Shown: positions 34,034 through 46,060, counted from the stretch's first letter. The stretch is DNA of 64,000 nt from Pseudomonadota bacterium (GCA_016719885.1 JADJYF010000026.1:310001-374000), one strand, 5' to 3'. Notes: a model not told the origin generated them from the sequence alone. Made by a program: numbers and translations.

Positions 34034-35288
34034 TGTGCGCACTGCCGTCAGCGTCGACACGCCATTGTTGAATGGCGTTGTAGTGATAGAAGGCATTCAC
34101 ACCGCGCGCCTCGACCAGCGCCGCGCGGGTCGGCTGCACGTCGCCCGTTTCGTCGGTGGCGCGACTCGCCAGCAGCGTCGGCCGCCCATCGAAGCGCCAC
34201 GGCAACGAGAAGCGCGTATGGCACACCGGCAACACTGGTCCGTGCAGCGTCGCGTCCTGCCAGTGCGCGCCGCCATCGGTGCTGACTTCGACGCGCGTCA
34301 CGCGCCCGCGCCCCGACCAGGCGAGGCCGCGGATCTCCTGGAAGCCTTGCGCCAGCGGCGCGCGTCCCGGCGACGGCGAGGTGATCACCGATTTCACATC
34401 CATCGCCAGCGTGAACGCCTCGGCGCGACCATCGGGCATGAGATCGGTGTACTTGGAAGTCTCTTCGCGGCTGTAGACCGCGGCGCGGGTAAGCTTGATG
34501 CGCCGCAGCCACTTCACGCTGATGCTGCCCTCGTAGCCCGGCACCAGCAGTCGCAAGGGATAGCCCTGTTCGGGACGCAGGGCTTCGCCGTTCTGGCCGT
34601 AGGCCAGCAAGGTATCGTCCAGCGCCTTGGCCAGCGGCACGCTGCGTGTGAGCCGCGCCGCATCGCTGCCTTCGGCCACCAGCCACTGCGCGTCCGCCAT
34701 CACGCCGCACTCGGCCAACAGGTCGGCCAGCCGCACACCGCTCCAGGCGCTGCAGGAAGTCAGCCCATGGGTCTGCTGCACGTCGGCGCCGCCCGGCCCG
34801 CGCCATTCGCGGTAACTGTTGCCCGAACATTCGATGAAGCAGATGCGCTCGGTGGCAGGGAAACGTTTCAAATCGTCCAGTGTGAATTCCAAGGGCCGCC
34901 GCACCAGGCCGTGCACGAGCAGACTGAAGTTCGCCGGTTCGATGTCCGGCACGCCGGCGTGATGACGTTCGTAATGCAGCGCGGACGGCGTGATGACGCC
35001 GAGTTGATCGGCCAGCGGCGACCACGATGCGGTGCTCGACAGATAGCGAGCCGGCGTCAGCCAACGCTGGCTGGTTTCGAAGCGCGCACGCTGGCCGTAG
35101 CCGCTGACCGGCAGGCCGGGACTGCGGACCGCGGCAGCCGCGCTCGCGCCCGCGCCCAACAGGCTCGCGGCGAGTCCACTGCCGGTGACGAGGAAACGAC
35201 GACGGGATCTGGATAGCACGGCGGTCTCCGCAAGAGCGCTCGGCGATTGCCATCGCGTCGCGGCAATCGGACCGTGCTCCAGGGGCAC
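34026..35288 (-). CDS. SoxC/SorA-type molybdenum sulfite dehydrogenase
   Basis: A 420-residue periplasmic oxidoreductase. A twin-arginine signal (SRSRRRFLVTGSGLAASLLGAG start region) precedes the molybdopterin domain. FIECSGNSYREW carries the expected Mo ligand Cys154; the usual Arg pair after CxGN is Ser-Tyr-Arg here. GYEGSISVKWLRRIKL and a C-terminal dimerisation domain with VEVSTDGGAHWQDA complete the family pattern. With the cytochrome it should oxidise sulfite, or act as a sulfur dehydrogenase if a Sox system exists elsewhere. It is the first gene of a five-gene minus-strand run to 30277. A GTG or ATG further inside (near the RR motif) cannot be excluded as the start. Confidence 0.88.
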   Translation of the reverse strand: MPLEHGPIAATRWQSPSALAETAVLSRSRRRFLVTGSGLAASLLGAGASAAAAVRSPGLPVSGYGQRARFETSQRWLTPARYLSSTASWSPLADQLGVITPSALHYERHHAGVPDIEPANFSLLVHGLVRRPLEFTLDDLKRFPATERICFIECSGNSYREWRGPGGADVQQTHGLTSCSAWSGVRLADLLAECGVMADAQWLVAEGSDAARLTRSVPLAKALDDTLLAYGQNGEALRPEQGYPLRLLVPGYEGSISVKWLRRIKLTRAAVYSREETSKYTDLMPDGRAEAFTLAMDVKSVITSPSPGRAPLAQGFQEIRGLAWSGRGRVTRVEVSTDGGAHWQDATLHGPVLPVCHTRFSLPWRFDGRPTLLASRATDETGDVQPTRAALVEARGVNAFYHYNAIQQWRVDADGSAHNA

Positions 35289-35624
35289 TCCTGGCGGATG
35301 CGCTCGTCACTCCACGCTCGTCCCCTGAGCACCAGCACGTGTCGGTCGCTACTGTACGGCATCCGTCGCGAACCGACACCGCGCGATAGGTGGTAACGCG
35401 ACCGTCATGGCGGCCTCCAGATCGTTCAGGCCGGCGTCGACAACGCGCCGCTCCGTTGGCGTGTTCGCGGCCATCGGAGCCAGGCCTGCGCCGCACGCAA
35501 ATTTAATCTGGGCCCCCGCGCGTGCGCGTGACATGCATGCCGCCTCACTTCGCCGGGTGATGGACGCTGAAGGCGCGCGATTTCTGCACGCGGAATTCCT
35601 TGCCCCCGGCGCGGCCCTCGATGA
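35289..35624. other. Intergenic region, no gene recognised
   Basis: 336 bases between the molybdoenzyme start and an ADP-ribosylglycohydrolase remnant. It should hold the promoter of the molybdoenzyme operon near 35290-35350. Short open frames exist on both strands, but none has a recognisable motif or a ribosome site. Confidence 0.5.
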
Positions 35625-35921
35625 ACTCATCGACGGCTTGGCCTCGACGATCGCGATCCCGCCGACGCGGACGTCTACGACTCGGCGGTATGGGAGGCCG
35701 CACGCTGGGCCATCGCCGACGCCGGCGACAGGCAGGCCGGTGCCATTCTCAAAGGCGCCAACAGTCCAGGCGACAGCGACAGCATCGCGTCGATGGTGGG
35801 TGCGGTGGTGGGAGCGCGATGTGGTCTGGCGTCGTTACCCGGGAATTGGGTGCGCGACGTCTGGCTCTCAGCGGAAATGTTGGACTTGGCCCGCGCGATC
35901 GCGGCCGTCGCATCATCTTGA
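35625..35921 (+). pseudogene. ADP-ribosylglycohydrolase family, C-terminal remnant
   Basis: An open stretch with no usable start encodes a segment containing SAVWEAARWAIADAG, GANSPGDSDSIASMVGAVVGA and LPGNWVRDVWL. The GDSDSIA block is the C-terminal metal-binding signature of ADP-ribosylglycohydrolases (usually GGDTDTIA), followed by the usual small-residue helix and the IPxxW motif. The N-terminal two thirds are missing; a TGA lies just upstream in frame. It ends one base before the 3' end of tRNA-Ser on the opposite strand, a typical place for integration scars. Confidence 0.62.
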
Positions 35922-35922
35922 A

Positions 35923-36012
35923 TGGCGGAGAGGGTGGGATTTGAACCCACGAAGGATTTTAACCCTTGCCGGTTTTCAAGACCGGTGCAATCAACCGCTC
36001 TGCCACCTCTCC
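35923..36012 (-). tRNA. tRNA-Ser (anticodon UGA)
   Basis: A 90-nt class II tRNA with encoded CCA. The acceptor GGAGAGG pairs with CCTCTCC, the anticodon loop is CTTGAAA, a long variable arm follows, and the T arm is GGTTCAAATCC. No companion tRNA is adjacent. Confidence 0.95.
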
Positions 36013-36080
36013 GGAGGCCGGCAGTTTAGCAAAGGTCGAGGGCATTGGGGTTGCGGCTGCGGCCTCGGTGACCGTGCCAG

Positions 36081-36110
36081 GTGTAGGTGCGAATGAATTC
36101 GCACCTACAC
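36081..36110. repeat. REP-like palindrome, copy 3
   Basis: GTGTAGGTGCGAAT, a 2-base spacer, then the exact complement ATTCGCACCTACAC (14-bp arms). It includes the mgtE stop codon at 36105-36107 and sits between mgtE and tRNA-Ser. It shares the GGTGCGAAT..ATTCGCACC core with the other copies and lacks the inner hairpin. Confidence 0.8.
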
Positions 36111-37427
36111 GGAGTGCAGCAGCATGGTCGCGATGCCGAGGAAAGAGAAGAAACCCGACACGTCGGTGACGGTGGTCAGCACGATGGACGAGGACTGCGC
36201 CGGGTCCTGCCTGAGCTTGGTCAGGGCCAGCGGAATGGCCGCGCCCGACAGGCCGGCGATCACCATCGACAGCACCATCGAGATACCGATGATGGCGGAC
36301 AGGGTTTTCGAGCGGCTCCACAGGTACACACCGGCGCTGGTGGTGAGCGCGATGGCGATGCCGTTGATGAGCGCGGCGAAGAATTCCTTGCCGACCACCT
36401 TGCGCCAGTGCGAGGCGTTGATTTCACGCAGCGCGAGGCCCCGGATGACGACCGCCAGGGCCTGCGCGCCGGTGTTGCCGGATTGTCCGGCCACCACCGG
36501 CAACAGCACCGCGAGCTGCGCGTTGCTGGCGATGGTGTCTTCGAACACGCCGACCACGGCCGCCGCCATGAAGGCCGTGACCAGGTTGATCTGCAGCCAC
36601 GGCAGGCGCTTGCGCACGGCGAAGGCTGGCGGCGACAGCGCGCTCTCTTCCTTGCTGGCGCCGAAGATGGTCTGCAGGTCGACCGAGGCCTCGGCGCGGG
36701 TGGCCGCCACCAGCGAGTCGTAACGCACGACGCCGATCAGGCGGCCGATGCTGTCCACCACCGGCAGGCTGCTCAGGCCGTGGCGGTCGATCAAATCGAC
36801 CACTTCCTCGTTGCTCATGGTGACCTGCGCGACGGCCGGTACCGGCCGTGCGTACTGACCAAGGGTGTCGTCCTCCTGCGCCAGGATCATGTCCTGGGCT
36901 TCGACGATGCCAGTCAGACGCCCCTGATCATCGACCAGGTAGAACAGCCGCCGCCCGGCGGAGCGGCCCGGCACCGGCGCGACCTGGCGCACGCGCGCGA
37001 TCGCTTCACCGACACGCGTGGATCCGCGCAGATGCCAGACCCGCGGGTCCATGATGGCGCCGGCGCTGCCGGGCGGAAAACTCATCACGAGATCGATGAG
37101 GGCGCGCGCCTCGTCGCTCACCGCCGCCAGCAGCCGTGCCCGATCGTCTTCGTCCAGGCGCACGATGATTGCCGCCGCGCGTGACGGATCGATACTGCCC
37201 AGCACCTGCGCGCTGTCGGCCACCGCGAGTTCGGCGAGACAGCGTTGCGCCACGGCCGGTGCCAGGCGCTCCCACACCGGGGCGGCTGTCGGCCCCGCGT
37301 GCATCGCGAGGATGCGGGCGCCTTCCTGGGGCGTGCGCCGTTCGAGCTCCGCTGCTGCCAGCGCCGGCAACATGCGCGGCAAATCGCGCTCCAGCTCGAC
37401 TGCGACCGGATCGGTGGAGGCATTCAT
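36105..37427 (-). CDS. mgtE: Magnesium transporter MgtE
   Basis: A 440-residue Mg2+ channel. It has an N-terminal superhelical MgtE_N domain (to about residue 130), two CBS domains (FYLVDDQGRLTGIV and GLSSLPVVDSIGRLIGVV), a plug helix, and five C-terminal membrane helices with the conserved PVVAGQSGNTGAQ pore sequence. The cytosolic domains gate the channel by Mg2+ level. The ATG at 37427 is chosen because AGGGG is 9 bases upstream; an earlier ATG abuts that site. The 286-base gap to the BI-1 gene has no further gene. Confidence 0.93.
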   Translation of the reverse strand: MNASTDPVAVELERDLPRMLPALAAAELERRTPQEGARILAMHAGPTAAPVWERLAPAVAQRCLAELAVADSAQVLGSIDPSRAAAIIVRLDEDDRARLLAAVSDEARALIDLVMSFPPGSAGAIMDPRVWHLRGSTRVGEAIARVRQVAPVPGRSAGRRLFYLVDDQGRLTGIVEAQDMILAQEDDTLGQYARPVPAVAQVTMSNEEVVDLIDRHGLSSLPVVDSIGRLIGVVRYDSLVAATRAEASVDLQTIFGASKEESALSPPAFAVRKRLPWLQINLVTAFMAAAVVGVFEDTIASNAQLAVLLPVVAGQSGNTGAQALAVVIRGLALREINASHWRKVVGKEFFAALINGIAIALTTSAGVYLWSRSKTLSAIIGISMVLSMVIAGLSGAAIPLALTKLRQDPAQSSSIVLTTVTDVSGFFSFLGIATMLLHSV

Positions 37428-37611
37428 GAGTGACATCCCCTGGAACGTTCGGATGCTCGTACCCAGCGCACGAGGCAAAGGGGTATTTAGGCCGCAATGA
37501 CGCGCAATGTCCATGCTTGTGGCCATCGGACCGCGAACGTCTGGCGCGCGCGACGGTCACACTCATCGTATTACCACCGCGTCGCTACACCCACGAAGCG
37601 TACGGGAATGG

Positions 37612-37639
37612 TTGTAATTTGATCGGGCGGCCCTATCAT
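37612..37639 (+). promoter_or_regulatory. Candidate sigma-70 promoter of the BI-1 family gene
   Basis: TTGTAA (37612-37617) and TATCAT (37634-37639) with a 16-base spacer, 75 bases before the start codon. It lies in the divergent mgtE/BI-1 gap. The match is fair, not strong. Confidence 0.4.
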
Positions 37640-37713
37640 CGGGTCGAACCGACGATCGACCGACGGCGCACCAAGGCCGAAAGGCGACCGCAGTATCAAA
37701 CAGGAGCATCATC

Positions 37714-38382
37714 ATGCCGACTCAAATCGCCAGCATTAGCACCGCCTCGTCGGCGGTGACCAGTACCAACAAGCTCATTCGCAATACCTACACGCTGTTG
37801 GCCATGACCCTGCTATTCAGCGCGGTGACCGCCAGCCTGTCGGTGATGTTGCGCATGCCACCCATCACCTACCTGGTGTCGGTCGGCATCTCGATCGCGC
37901 TCATGTGGCTGGTGCTGCCGCGCACCGCCAATTCGGCCAGTGGCATAGGTGTGGTGTTCGCCATCACCGGCCTGCTCGGCTTTGCACTGGGGCCGATACT
38001 CGCCATGTACCTCAAGCTGCCCCACGGCCCGCAGCTGGTGGCGACCGCATTGGGCGGCACCGGCGTGATTTTCCTAGGCCTGTCCGGCTACGCGCTGACC
38101 ACGCGCCGCAATTTCAACTTCATGGGCGGCTTCCTGTTCGTCGGCATGCTGGTGGTGCTGGGCGCGTCGCTGGCCAACATCTTCCTGGCCATGCCGGCGA
38201 TGTCGCTGGCGGTGTCGGCGGCGGTGGTGATGTTGATGTGCGGCTTCATCCTGTTCGATACCAGCCGCATGATCCACGGCGGTACCGACAACTACATCGT
38301 CGCCACCGTCGGCCTGTACATGAACATCTTCAACCTGTTCATCAGCCTGCTGCAGCTGCTGGGCTTCGCCAGGGACGAGTGA
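37714..38382 (+). CDS. Bax inhibitor-1/YccA family membrane protein
   Basis: A 222-residue protein with seven hydrophobic segments. The family features are an N-terminal soluble tail, NKLIRNTYTLLAMTLLFSAVTA opening the first helix, and the C-terminal FDTSRMIHGGTDNYIVATVGLYMNIFNLFISLLQLL block (start and end of the most conserved stretch). YccA modulates the FtsH protease; BI-1 proteins can leak calcium or protons. RBS AGGAG is well spaced (GGAGCATCATCATG). Confidence 0.92.
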   Translation: MPTQIASISTASSAVTSTNKLIRNTYTLLAMTLLFSAVTASLSVMLRMPPITYLVSVGISIALMWLVLPRTANSASGIGVVFAITGLLGFALGPILAMYLKLPHGPQLVATALGGTGVIFLGLSGYALTTRRNFNFMGGFLFVGMLVVLGASLANIFLAMPAMSLAVSAAVVMLMCGFILFDTSRMIHGGTDNYIVATVGLYMNIFNLFISLLQLLGFARDE

Positions 38383-38397
38383 GCTGCTTGGGCGACG

Positions 38398-38476
38398 GGT
38401 GCGCAGGCATTCGCGCATTGAAAGCGGGGCCCGGTATGGGGCCTCGCGATTCGATGGGCGAGTGAATTCGCACCTA
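38398..38476. repeat. REP/BIME-like palindromic element, copy 4 (degenerate)
   Basis: The left arm is GGGTGCGCAGGCATTCGCGC and the right arm GGGCGAGTGAATTCGCACCT. They enclose an inner hairpin (GCGGGGCCC...GGGGCCTCGC). This is the same outer-arm plus inner-hairpin design as copy 1, with several mismatches. It follows the BI-1 gene by 15 bases. Confidence 0.65.
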
Positions 38477-38565
38477 GAGTGTCGCCTGAATCCTGATGGT
38501 GTAGCGACGCAGGACGGCCGGGGCCGACCGACCCTCCGCGCTACACCGCGCCTCACTCCCCCACC

Positions 38566-40613
<2,048 letters not shown>

Positions 40614-41879
40614 TCAATCGGCGCGCTTGCCGCGTATACGCGCGAGCTTTTCCGCTATCTGGATCTCGAGGCCGCGATTGACCGGCTCGTAATAGACACG
40701 TTCGCCCATGGCGTCGGGGAAATAGGTCTGGCCGGCGGACAGGCCGTCCTGCTCGTCGTGGTCATAGCGATAACCGGCGCCGTGGCCCATGCTCTTCGCG
40801 AGCGAGGTCGGCGCGTTGCGGATGTGGGCCGGCACCGGATCGGAGCCGCGACTCTTCACTTCCGCCATGGCGCTGTTGAAGGCCGCGTAGACCGCGTTGC
40901 TCTTGGGCGCGCAGGCGCAATAGACCAAGGCCTGGGCAATGCACAACTCCCCTTCCGGCGGCCCGAGACGGCGAAATCCTTCCCACGCATCGATGGCCAG
41001 GCTCAAGGCACGCGGATCGGCGTTGCCGACATCCTCGCTCGCCATGCGCACCACGCGCCGCGCGATGTAGGCCGGGTCGCAACCGCCGTCGAGCATGCGC
41101 GCGAACCAGTACAGCGCGGCATCGGGATTGGAACCGCGCACCGACTTGTGCATGGCCGACATCTGGTCGTAGAAATCGTCCTGGCGCTTGTCGAAGCGCC
41201 GGATCTCGGCGCCCTCCACCGCCTGCTTGACAGCGCGCTCGCTGATCTCGCGGCCATCGCCCAGCGACAACGCCAGTTCCAGCAGGTTGAGCGCGCGACG
41301 CGCGTCGCCGTCCGCCACTTCGGCGAGACGCCGCCGCAGCGGCTCGGCCATGGCCACCGCCGGCCCGCCGCCGACGCCGGCCAACGCGCGATCGATGACC
41401 TGGCGCACCGCGTCGGCCGGCAGCGAACGCAAGGCATACACGCGCACGCGCGACAGCAAGGCGTTGTTGAGCTCGAACGCAGGGTTCTCGGTGGTGGCGC
41501 CGATGAAGGTGATGGTGCCGTTCTCTATGTGCGGCAGGAAGGCATCCTGCTGCGACTTGTTGAAGCGATGCACCTCGTCGACGAACACCGCGGTGGCGCG
41601 CCCCATGGCTTTCCACTGCTCGGCCTGTTCGACCGCCGCGCGAATGTCCTTCACGCCGCACAGCACCGCCGACAGCGGCACGAACTCGGCCTTGGCGTTG
41701 ACGGCCAGCATGCGCGCGAGCGTGGTCTTGCCGGTCCCGGGCGGGCCCCACAGCACCATCGAATGCAGCGCGCCTTCTTCGAGCGCGCGGCGCAAGGGCT
41801 GCCCTTCGCCCAGCAAGTGTTGCTGGCCTTGGAAATCGGCCAAGGTGGTGGGGCGCAGTTGATCGGCGAGCGGCGGCAT
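40614..41879 (-). CDS. rarA: Replication-associated recombination protein RarA (MgsA)
   Basis: A 421-residue AAA+ ATPase acting at stalled replication forks. Walker A is LWGPPGTGKTTLARMLA, Walker B VFVDEVHRFNKSQQDAF, sensor 1 FIGATTENPAFELN. The C-terminal tetramerisation part has ALYWFARMLDGGCDPAYIARRVVRMASEDVG. The start MPPLADQLRP matches the family N-terminus. It ends 21 bases from crcB, convergently. Confidence 0.96.
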   Translation of the reverse strand: MPPLADQLRPTTLADFQGQQHLLGEGQPLRRALEEGALHSMVLWGPPGTGKTTLARMLAVNAKAEFVPLSAVLCGVKDIRAAVEQAEQWKAMGRATAVFVDEVHRFNKSQQDAFLPHIENGTITFIGATTENPAFELNNALLSRVRVYALRSLPADAVRQVIDRALAGVGGGPAVAMAEPLRRRLAEVADGDARRALNLLELALSLGDGREISERAVKQAVEGAEIRRFDKRQDDFYDQMSAMHKSVRGSNPDAALYWFARMLDGGCDPAYIARRVVRMASEDVGNADPRALSLAIDAWEGFRRLGPPEGELCIAQALVYCACAPKSNAVYAAFNSAMAEVKSRGSDPVPAHIRNAPTSLAKSMGHGAGYRYDHDEQDGLSAGQTYFPDAMGERVYYEPVNRGLEIQIAEKLARIRGKRAD

Positions 41880-41930
41880 GGCGTCCTGATAGCACAGCCA
41901 CGCGGCCAGGAACAAGCGTGAACGGTTATA

Positions 41931-43010
41931 GTGACGCCCACGTCCCGCCCAAGCATGGAAAGTCGCGTGCAGAATCCAGCGCAACCCGAACTCGAGATCA
42001 CAGGCTCGCGCCAGCTCACCGCGTGGCTGGCGGAGCACAAGCTGTCGTTCACCTTCACCACCTACCAGGCCGGCAAGCTGTTCCTGATCGGTCTGCAGAA
42101 CGATGGGCGCCTGTCGGTATTCGAGCGCACCTTCAATCGCTGCATGGGCCTGGTGGCGCATGGTCGTTCGCTATGGATGAGCACGCTTTATCAACTATGG
42201 CGCTTCGAGAACAGCCTCGACGCCGGCCAGCAGTACCAGGGCTATGACGCCCTGTACGTGCCGCGCCTGGCCTACACCACCGGCGACCTGGACATCCACG
42301 ATCTCGGCATCGATGCGGACGGCGAGCCGCTGTTCGTCAACACCCTGTTCGGCTGTTTGGCACGCCCCAGCGCCACCGCCAGTTTCGTGCCGGTATGGCG
42401 CCCACCGTTCATATCGCGCCTCGCGGCGGAAGATCGCTGCCATCTGAACGGCCTCGCGATGGAGGCCGCACAACCGCGCTACGTCACCGCCGTCAGCCGT
42501 TCCGACGTCGCCGACGGCTGGCGCGACCGGCGCACCAACGGCGGCCTCGTCATGGACGTCGCGAGCAACACGGTGGTATGTGAAGGATTATCCATGCCGC
42601 ACTCGCCGCGCCTTCACCAGGGGCGGCTGTGGGTGTTGAACTCGGGCGCCGGCGAGTTCGGCTATGTCGACCTCGCACGCGGCGTATTCGAAGCGGTGGC
42701 GTTCCTGCCGGGTTACCTGCGCGGCCTGGCCTTCTGCGGCGATTTTGCCCTGGTCGGGCTGTCGACCTGCCGCGAGAATCGCACCTTCTCGGGACTCCCG
42801 CTCGATGCCGAACTCGCGCGCCGCGATGCCGAGCCGCGCTGTGCGATTGCGGTGGTGGATCTGCGCAGCGGCGATGCCGTGCACTGGCTGCGCATCGAAG
42901 GCTTCGTGCGCGAACTCTACGATGTCGCGGTGCTGGAAGGCGTGCAGCGGCCGATGGCGCTGGGCTTCAAGTCGGACGAGATCCGCCGCCACATCGTGGT
43001 CGGCAGTTGA
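41931..43010 (+). CDS. TIGR03032 family protein
   Basis: A 359-residue cytosolic protein resembling the TIGR03032/DUF4915 family (beta-propeller-like, function unknown). Marks include GRLSVFERTFNRCMGLV, YVPRLAYTTGDLDIHDL, CHLNGLAMEAAQPRYVTAVSRSD and SMPHSPRLHQGRLWVLNSGAGE. The GTG at 41931 is used; the ATG at 41955 is an alternative. It is placed between rarA and lolA on the opposite strand, so it interrupts the usual lolA-rarA pair. Some relatives sit in glycosyltransferase or tetratricopeptide clusters, which gives no hint here. Confidence 0.8.
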   Translation: MTPTSRPSMESRVQNPAQPELEITGSRQLTAWLAEHKLSFTFTTYQAGKLFLIGLQNDGRLSVFERTFNRCMGLVAHGRSLWMSTLYQLWRFENSLDAGQQYQGYDALYVPRLAYTTGDLDIHDLGIDADGEPLFVNTLFGCLARPSATASFVPVWRPPFISRLAAEDRCHLNGLAMEAAQPRYVTAVSRSDVADGWRDRRTNGGLVMDVASNTVVCEGLSMPHSPRLHQGRLWVLNSGAGEFGYVDLARGVFEAVAFLPGYLRGLAFCGDFALVGLSTCRENRTFSGLPLDAELARRDAEPRCAIAVVDLRSGDAVHWLRIEGFVRELYDVAVLEGVQRPMALGFKSDEIRRHIVVGS

Positions 43011-43020
43011 GCTTGGCCGA

Positions 43021-43668
43021 TCAAGGCGCGCCGCCGGTGACCACGTCCACGCCAGCGGGCGGCGTGAATTCGAACAGGCTGGCCGCGAGCGGCGCATTGC
43101 GCCTGACCGCATCGAAACGCAGCACGGTGGTCTGACCCAGGTTGTCCTTCAAGCGCATGGCTTTCACGTCGCCATCGGCCAGCCCCAGTTCCACCTGCTG
43201 GAACTGCGTGGTCGCGTCCTTGGGCGTGAGGCCGTACCAGTCGACGCCGTCCTTCACACCGATGTGCCGCACCGCGTAGCGCGTGGTGACTTCGAACTCC
43301 GCGCTCAGCAATTCGGCGGGCGTGCCGGGCGCGCCGCCCGCCACGTCATTGACCGTGACCTGCGCCAGATCCTCGTCGTAGATCCACAGCTTGTGGCTGT
43401 CCGAGACGATGACCTGCTTGTAAGGATCAAGATAATTCCAACGGAAGCGACCCGGGCGCTCGATGTTGCAATCGCCGTGGGCGGTTTCCAGCAGTTCCCC
43501 GGTTTCGTCGAAGCGCTGCTGCTCGAAGCTTGCCGTGTAGGAATGAAGCGTATCGAGGTATTCGACGATGGGCGCGGTGTCGTCGCCGCGCACCTGGGCC
43601 GCCATCAGCGACGCGCCGAGCAGCAGCACGGCGCGCCACTCGCGCATGGCCGGCAAGCGCGCCATCAA
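43021..43668 (-). CDS. lolA: Outer-membrane lipoprotein carrier protein LolA
   Basis: A 215-residue periplasmic chaperone that ferries lipoproteins from LolCDE to LolB. A signal peptide (residues 10-28, ending near AQVRG) is followed by [44 protein letters not shown] and [14 protein letters not shown], the classic LolA strands. It overlaps the ftsK stop by 4 bases. LolD and a LolC/E gene are 15 kb away in the same window. Confidence 0.93.
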   Translation of the reverse strand: MMARLPAMREWRAVLLLGASLMAAQVRGDDTAPIVEYLDTLHSYTASFEQQRFDETGELLETAHGDCNIERPGRFRWNYLDPYKQVIVSDSHKLWIYDEDLAQVTVNDVAGGAPGTPAELLSAEFEVTTRYAVRHIGVKDGVDWYGLTPKDATTQFQQVELGLADGDVKAMRLKDNLGQTTVLRFDAVRRNAPLAASLFEFTPPAGVDVVTGGAP

Positions 43669-45983
43669 TCCTTGGGCGGCGGCGGCGCCAGCACTTCGCG
43701 GCTGCCGTTCGATTGCAACTCGCCCACCACGCCCGCGCGCTCCATTTCCTCGACCATGCGCGCGGCGCGGTTGTAGCCGATCTTGAGTCGACGCTGGATG
43801 CCCGACACCGAGGCGCGCCGCGACTCGGTCACGATGCGCACTGCCTGGTCATAGAGTTCGTCCTGTTCACCATCGCCGTATTCCGCACCCGGCGCGCCGC
43901 CCGCGCCGCCGTCCTCGAAGCCGTCCATCGGCCCGTTCAGGATGGCGTCGATGTATTCCGGCGTGCCGCTCGCGCGCAGTCGCTCGACCACCTTGTGCAC
44001 TTCGTCGTCCGACACGAATGCGCCATGCACGCGCTGCGGGATCGCGGTGCCGGGCGGCAGGTAGAGCATGTCGCCGTGGCCGAGCAGCGTTTCGGCGCCC
44101 TGCTGGTCGAGGATGGTGCGCGAGTCGATGCGCGACGACACCTGGAACGCGATGCGACTGGGAATATTGGCCTTGATCAAACCAGTGATGACATCCACCG
44201 ACGGACGCTGGGTGGCGAGGATGAGATGGATGCCGGACGCACGCGCCTTCTGCGCGAGGCGCGCAATCAATTCTTCGACCTTCTTGCCGACCACCATCAT
44301 CATGTCGGCGAGCTCGTCGATGATCACGACGATGTAAGGCAGGCGCGCGAGATCCGGCGGCGGGCCGGCTTCCGGATCGAACACGCGGTAGGTAGGGTCG
44401 GGAATGGGCGTGCCCTTCTCGAGCGCTTCCTCGACCTTGCGGTTGTAGCCGCCGATGTTGCGCACGCCGAGCGCCGCCATGAGCTTGTAGCGACGCTCCA
44501 TTTCCGCCACGCACCAGCGCAAGGCGTTGGCGGCTTCCTTCATGTCCGTGACGACCGGCGCGAGCAGGGCCGGAATGCCTTCGTAGACCGACAATTCGAG
44601 CATCTTCGGGTCGATCATGATGAGCCGCACGTCGGTCGGCGCCGACTTGTACAAGAGGCTCAGGATCATGGCGTTCAGCGCCACCGACTTGCCGGCGCCG
44701 GTGGTGCCCGCCACCAGCAGGTGCGGCATGCGCCCGAGGTCGACCACCGTCGGCTGACCGGCGATGTCCTTGCCGAGCGCCATGGTCAGGTGCGAACTGC
44801 TGCGCTCGTAGACGTCGGATTTCAGGATGTCGGACAGCGCGACGATTTCACGCTGTTCATTGGGAATTTCGAGGCCGATGCAGGTCTTGCCCGGAATGAC
44901 TTCGACCACGCGCACGCTGACCGTCGACAACGAACGTGCGAGATCCTTGGCCAGCCCGGTGATGCGGCTGGCCTTGATGCCGGGCGCCGGCTGCAGTTCG
45001 AAACGCGTGATCACCGGGCCGGGATGCACCGCCACCACTTCGACTTCGATGTTGAAATCGCGCAGTTTCATCTCGACCTGGCGCGACATCGCCTCCAGGG
45101 CTTCGGCGGAGTAGCCGCCACCGCGCACCACCGGCGTATCGAGCAGGCTCAGTTCCGGCAGTTCGGTCGGTTCGCGATGCCCGAACAGGGCTTCCTGGCG
45201 CTCGCGCTCCACGCGCTCACTGGGCGGCGGTGCGACGATGCGCGGCTCGATGCGGGTCGGCGCGCGCTGCTCGATCTTCTCGATTTCTTCCTTGACGATG
45301 GCCACGCGCTCACGCTTGGCGCGCCAGCCGCGGCTGTAATCCACGAAATCGTCGCGCCTGAGCGCGGCCCAGTCCCACGCCCGCAGCGCATAGTCGCCGA
45401 GGGTGTCCATCAGCCACAGCCAGGACAGGCCGGTGAACAGGGTGAAACCGGTGAAAAAGGCCGCGATCAGCAGCAGGCAGCCGCCCGTCACGCCAAAGCC
45501 TCCGAACGCCGCGCTGCCCACCACGTGGCCGAGAATGCCGCCGGAATCGTGCGGCAGTTCGGCGACGGTGCCGCTGGCACGTACCCAGAACAGGCCGCAG
45601 CCCGTGACCAGCGTGCACACGAATCCGACGAAGCGCACACTCATGTGAAAGTAATCGGCGAAAAAATCCTCGGCGCCTTCGCGGTACACGACCCAGGCGC
45701 TGAACACCACCATCAGGGGGAACAGGTAGGCAAACTGGCCGAACAGGTACAGCGCGATGTCGGCTATCCAGGCCCCCACCAGGCCGCCCTGGTTATGGAT
45801 GACGCTGTCGGTGCCGGTATGGGACCAGCCCGGATCCGCCGGGTGATGGGTCCACAGGGCAATCAAGACGAACAGCGAAACACCGCCCAGCGCGATGAGG
45901 GCGGCCTCGCGCAGGCGCTGAACCGCCTGGCGGGTGATGGAGAGGGTGAAATCGGATTCCTTGCTGCGGACCGCGTGCGTCAT
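43665..45983 (-). CDS. ftsK: DNA translocase FtsK
   Basis: A 772-residue septal DNA pump coordinating chromosome dimer resolution with division. Four N-terminal membrane helices lie within residues 25-180, and the linker is short (no long Pro/Gln-rich region). The motor has Walker [14 protein letters not shown], Walker [14 protein letters not shown] and [15 protein letters not shown]. The C-terminal gamma winged helix ([24 protein letters not shown]) reads KOPS sites. The start [10 protein letters not shown] is chosen; open frame upstream is not conserved-looking. Confidence 0.96.
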   Translation of the reverse strand: MTHAVRSKESDFTLSITRQAVQRLREAALIALGGVSLFVLIALWTHHPADPGWSHTGTDSVIHNQGGLVGAWIADIALYLFGQFAYLFPLMVVFSAWVVYREGAEDFFADYFHMSVRFVGFVCTLVTGCGLFWVRASGTVAELPHDSGGILGHVVGSAAFGGFGVTGGCLLLIAAFFTGFTLFTGLSWLWLMDTLGDYALRAWDWAALRRDDFVDYSRGWRAKRERVAIVKEEIEKIEQRAPTRIEPRIVAPPPSERVERERQEALFGHREPTELPELSLLDTPVVRGGGYSAEALEAMSRQVEMKLRDFNIEVEVVAVHPGPVITRFELQPAPGIKASRITGLAKDLARSLSTVSVRVVEVIPGKTCIGLEIPNEQREIVALSDILKSDVYERSSSHLTMALGKDIAGQPTVVDLGRMPHLLVAGTTGAGKSVALNAMILSLLYKSAPTDVRLIMIDPKMLELSVYEGIPALLAPVVTDMKEAANALRWCVAEMERRYKLMAALGVRNIGGYNRKVEEALEKGTPIPDPTYRVFDPEAGPPPDLARLPYIVVIIDELADMMMVVGKKVEELIARLAQKARASGIHLILATQRPSVDVITGLIKANIPSRIAFQVSSRIDSRTILDQQGAETLLGHGDMLYLPPGTAIPQRVHGAFVSDDEVHKVVERLRASGTPEYIDAILNGPMDGFEDGGAGGAPGAEYGDGEQDELYDQAVRIVTESRRASVSGIQRRLKIGYNRAARMVEEMERAGVVGELQSNGSREVLAPPPPKD

Positions 45984-46060
45984 GGCGTTGATACTGTTGA
46001 TCCGATAGATCCAATAAGCGGCTGTTATGTAAAGAAAAGCAATAGTATCTCGGAATCTGC

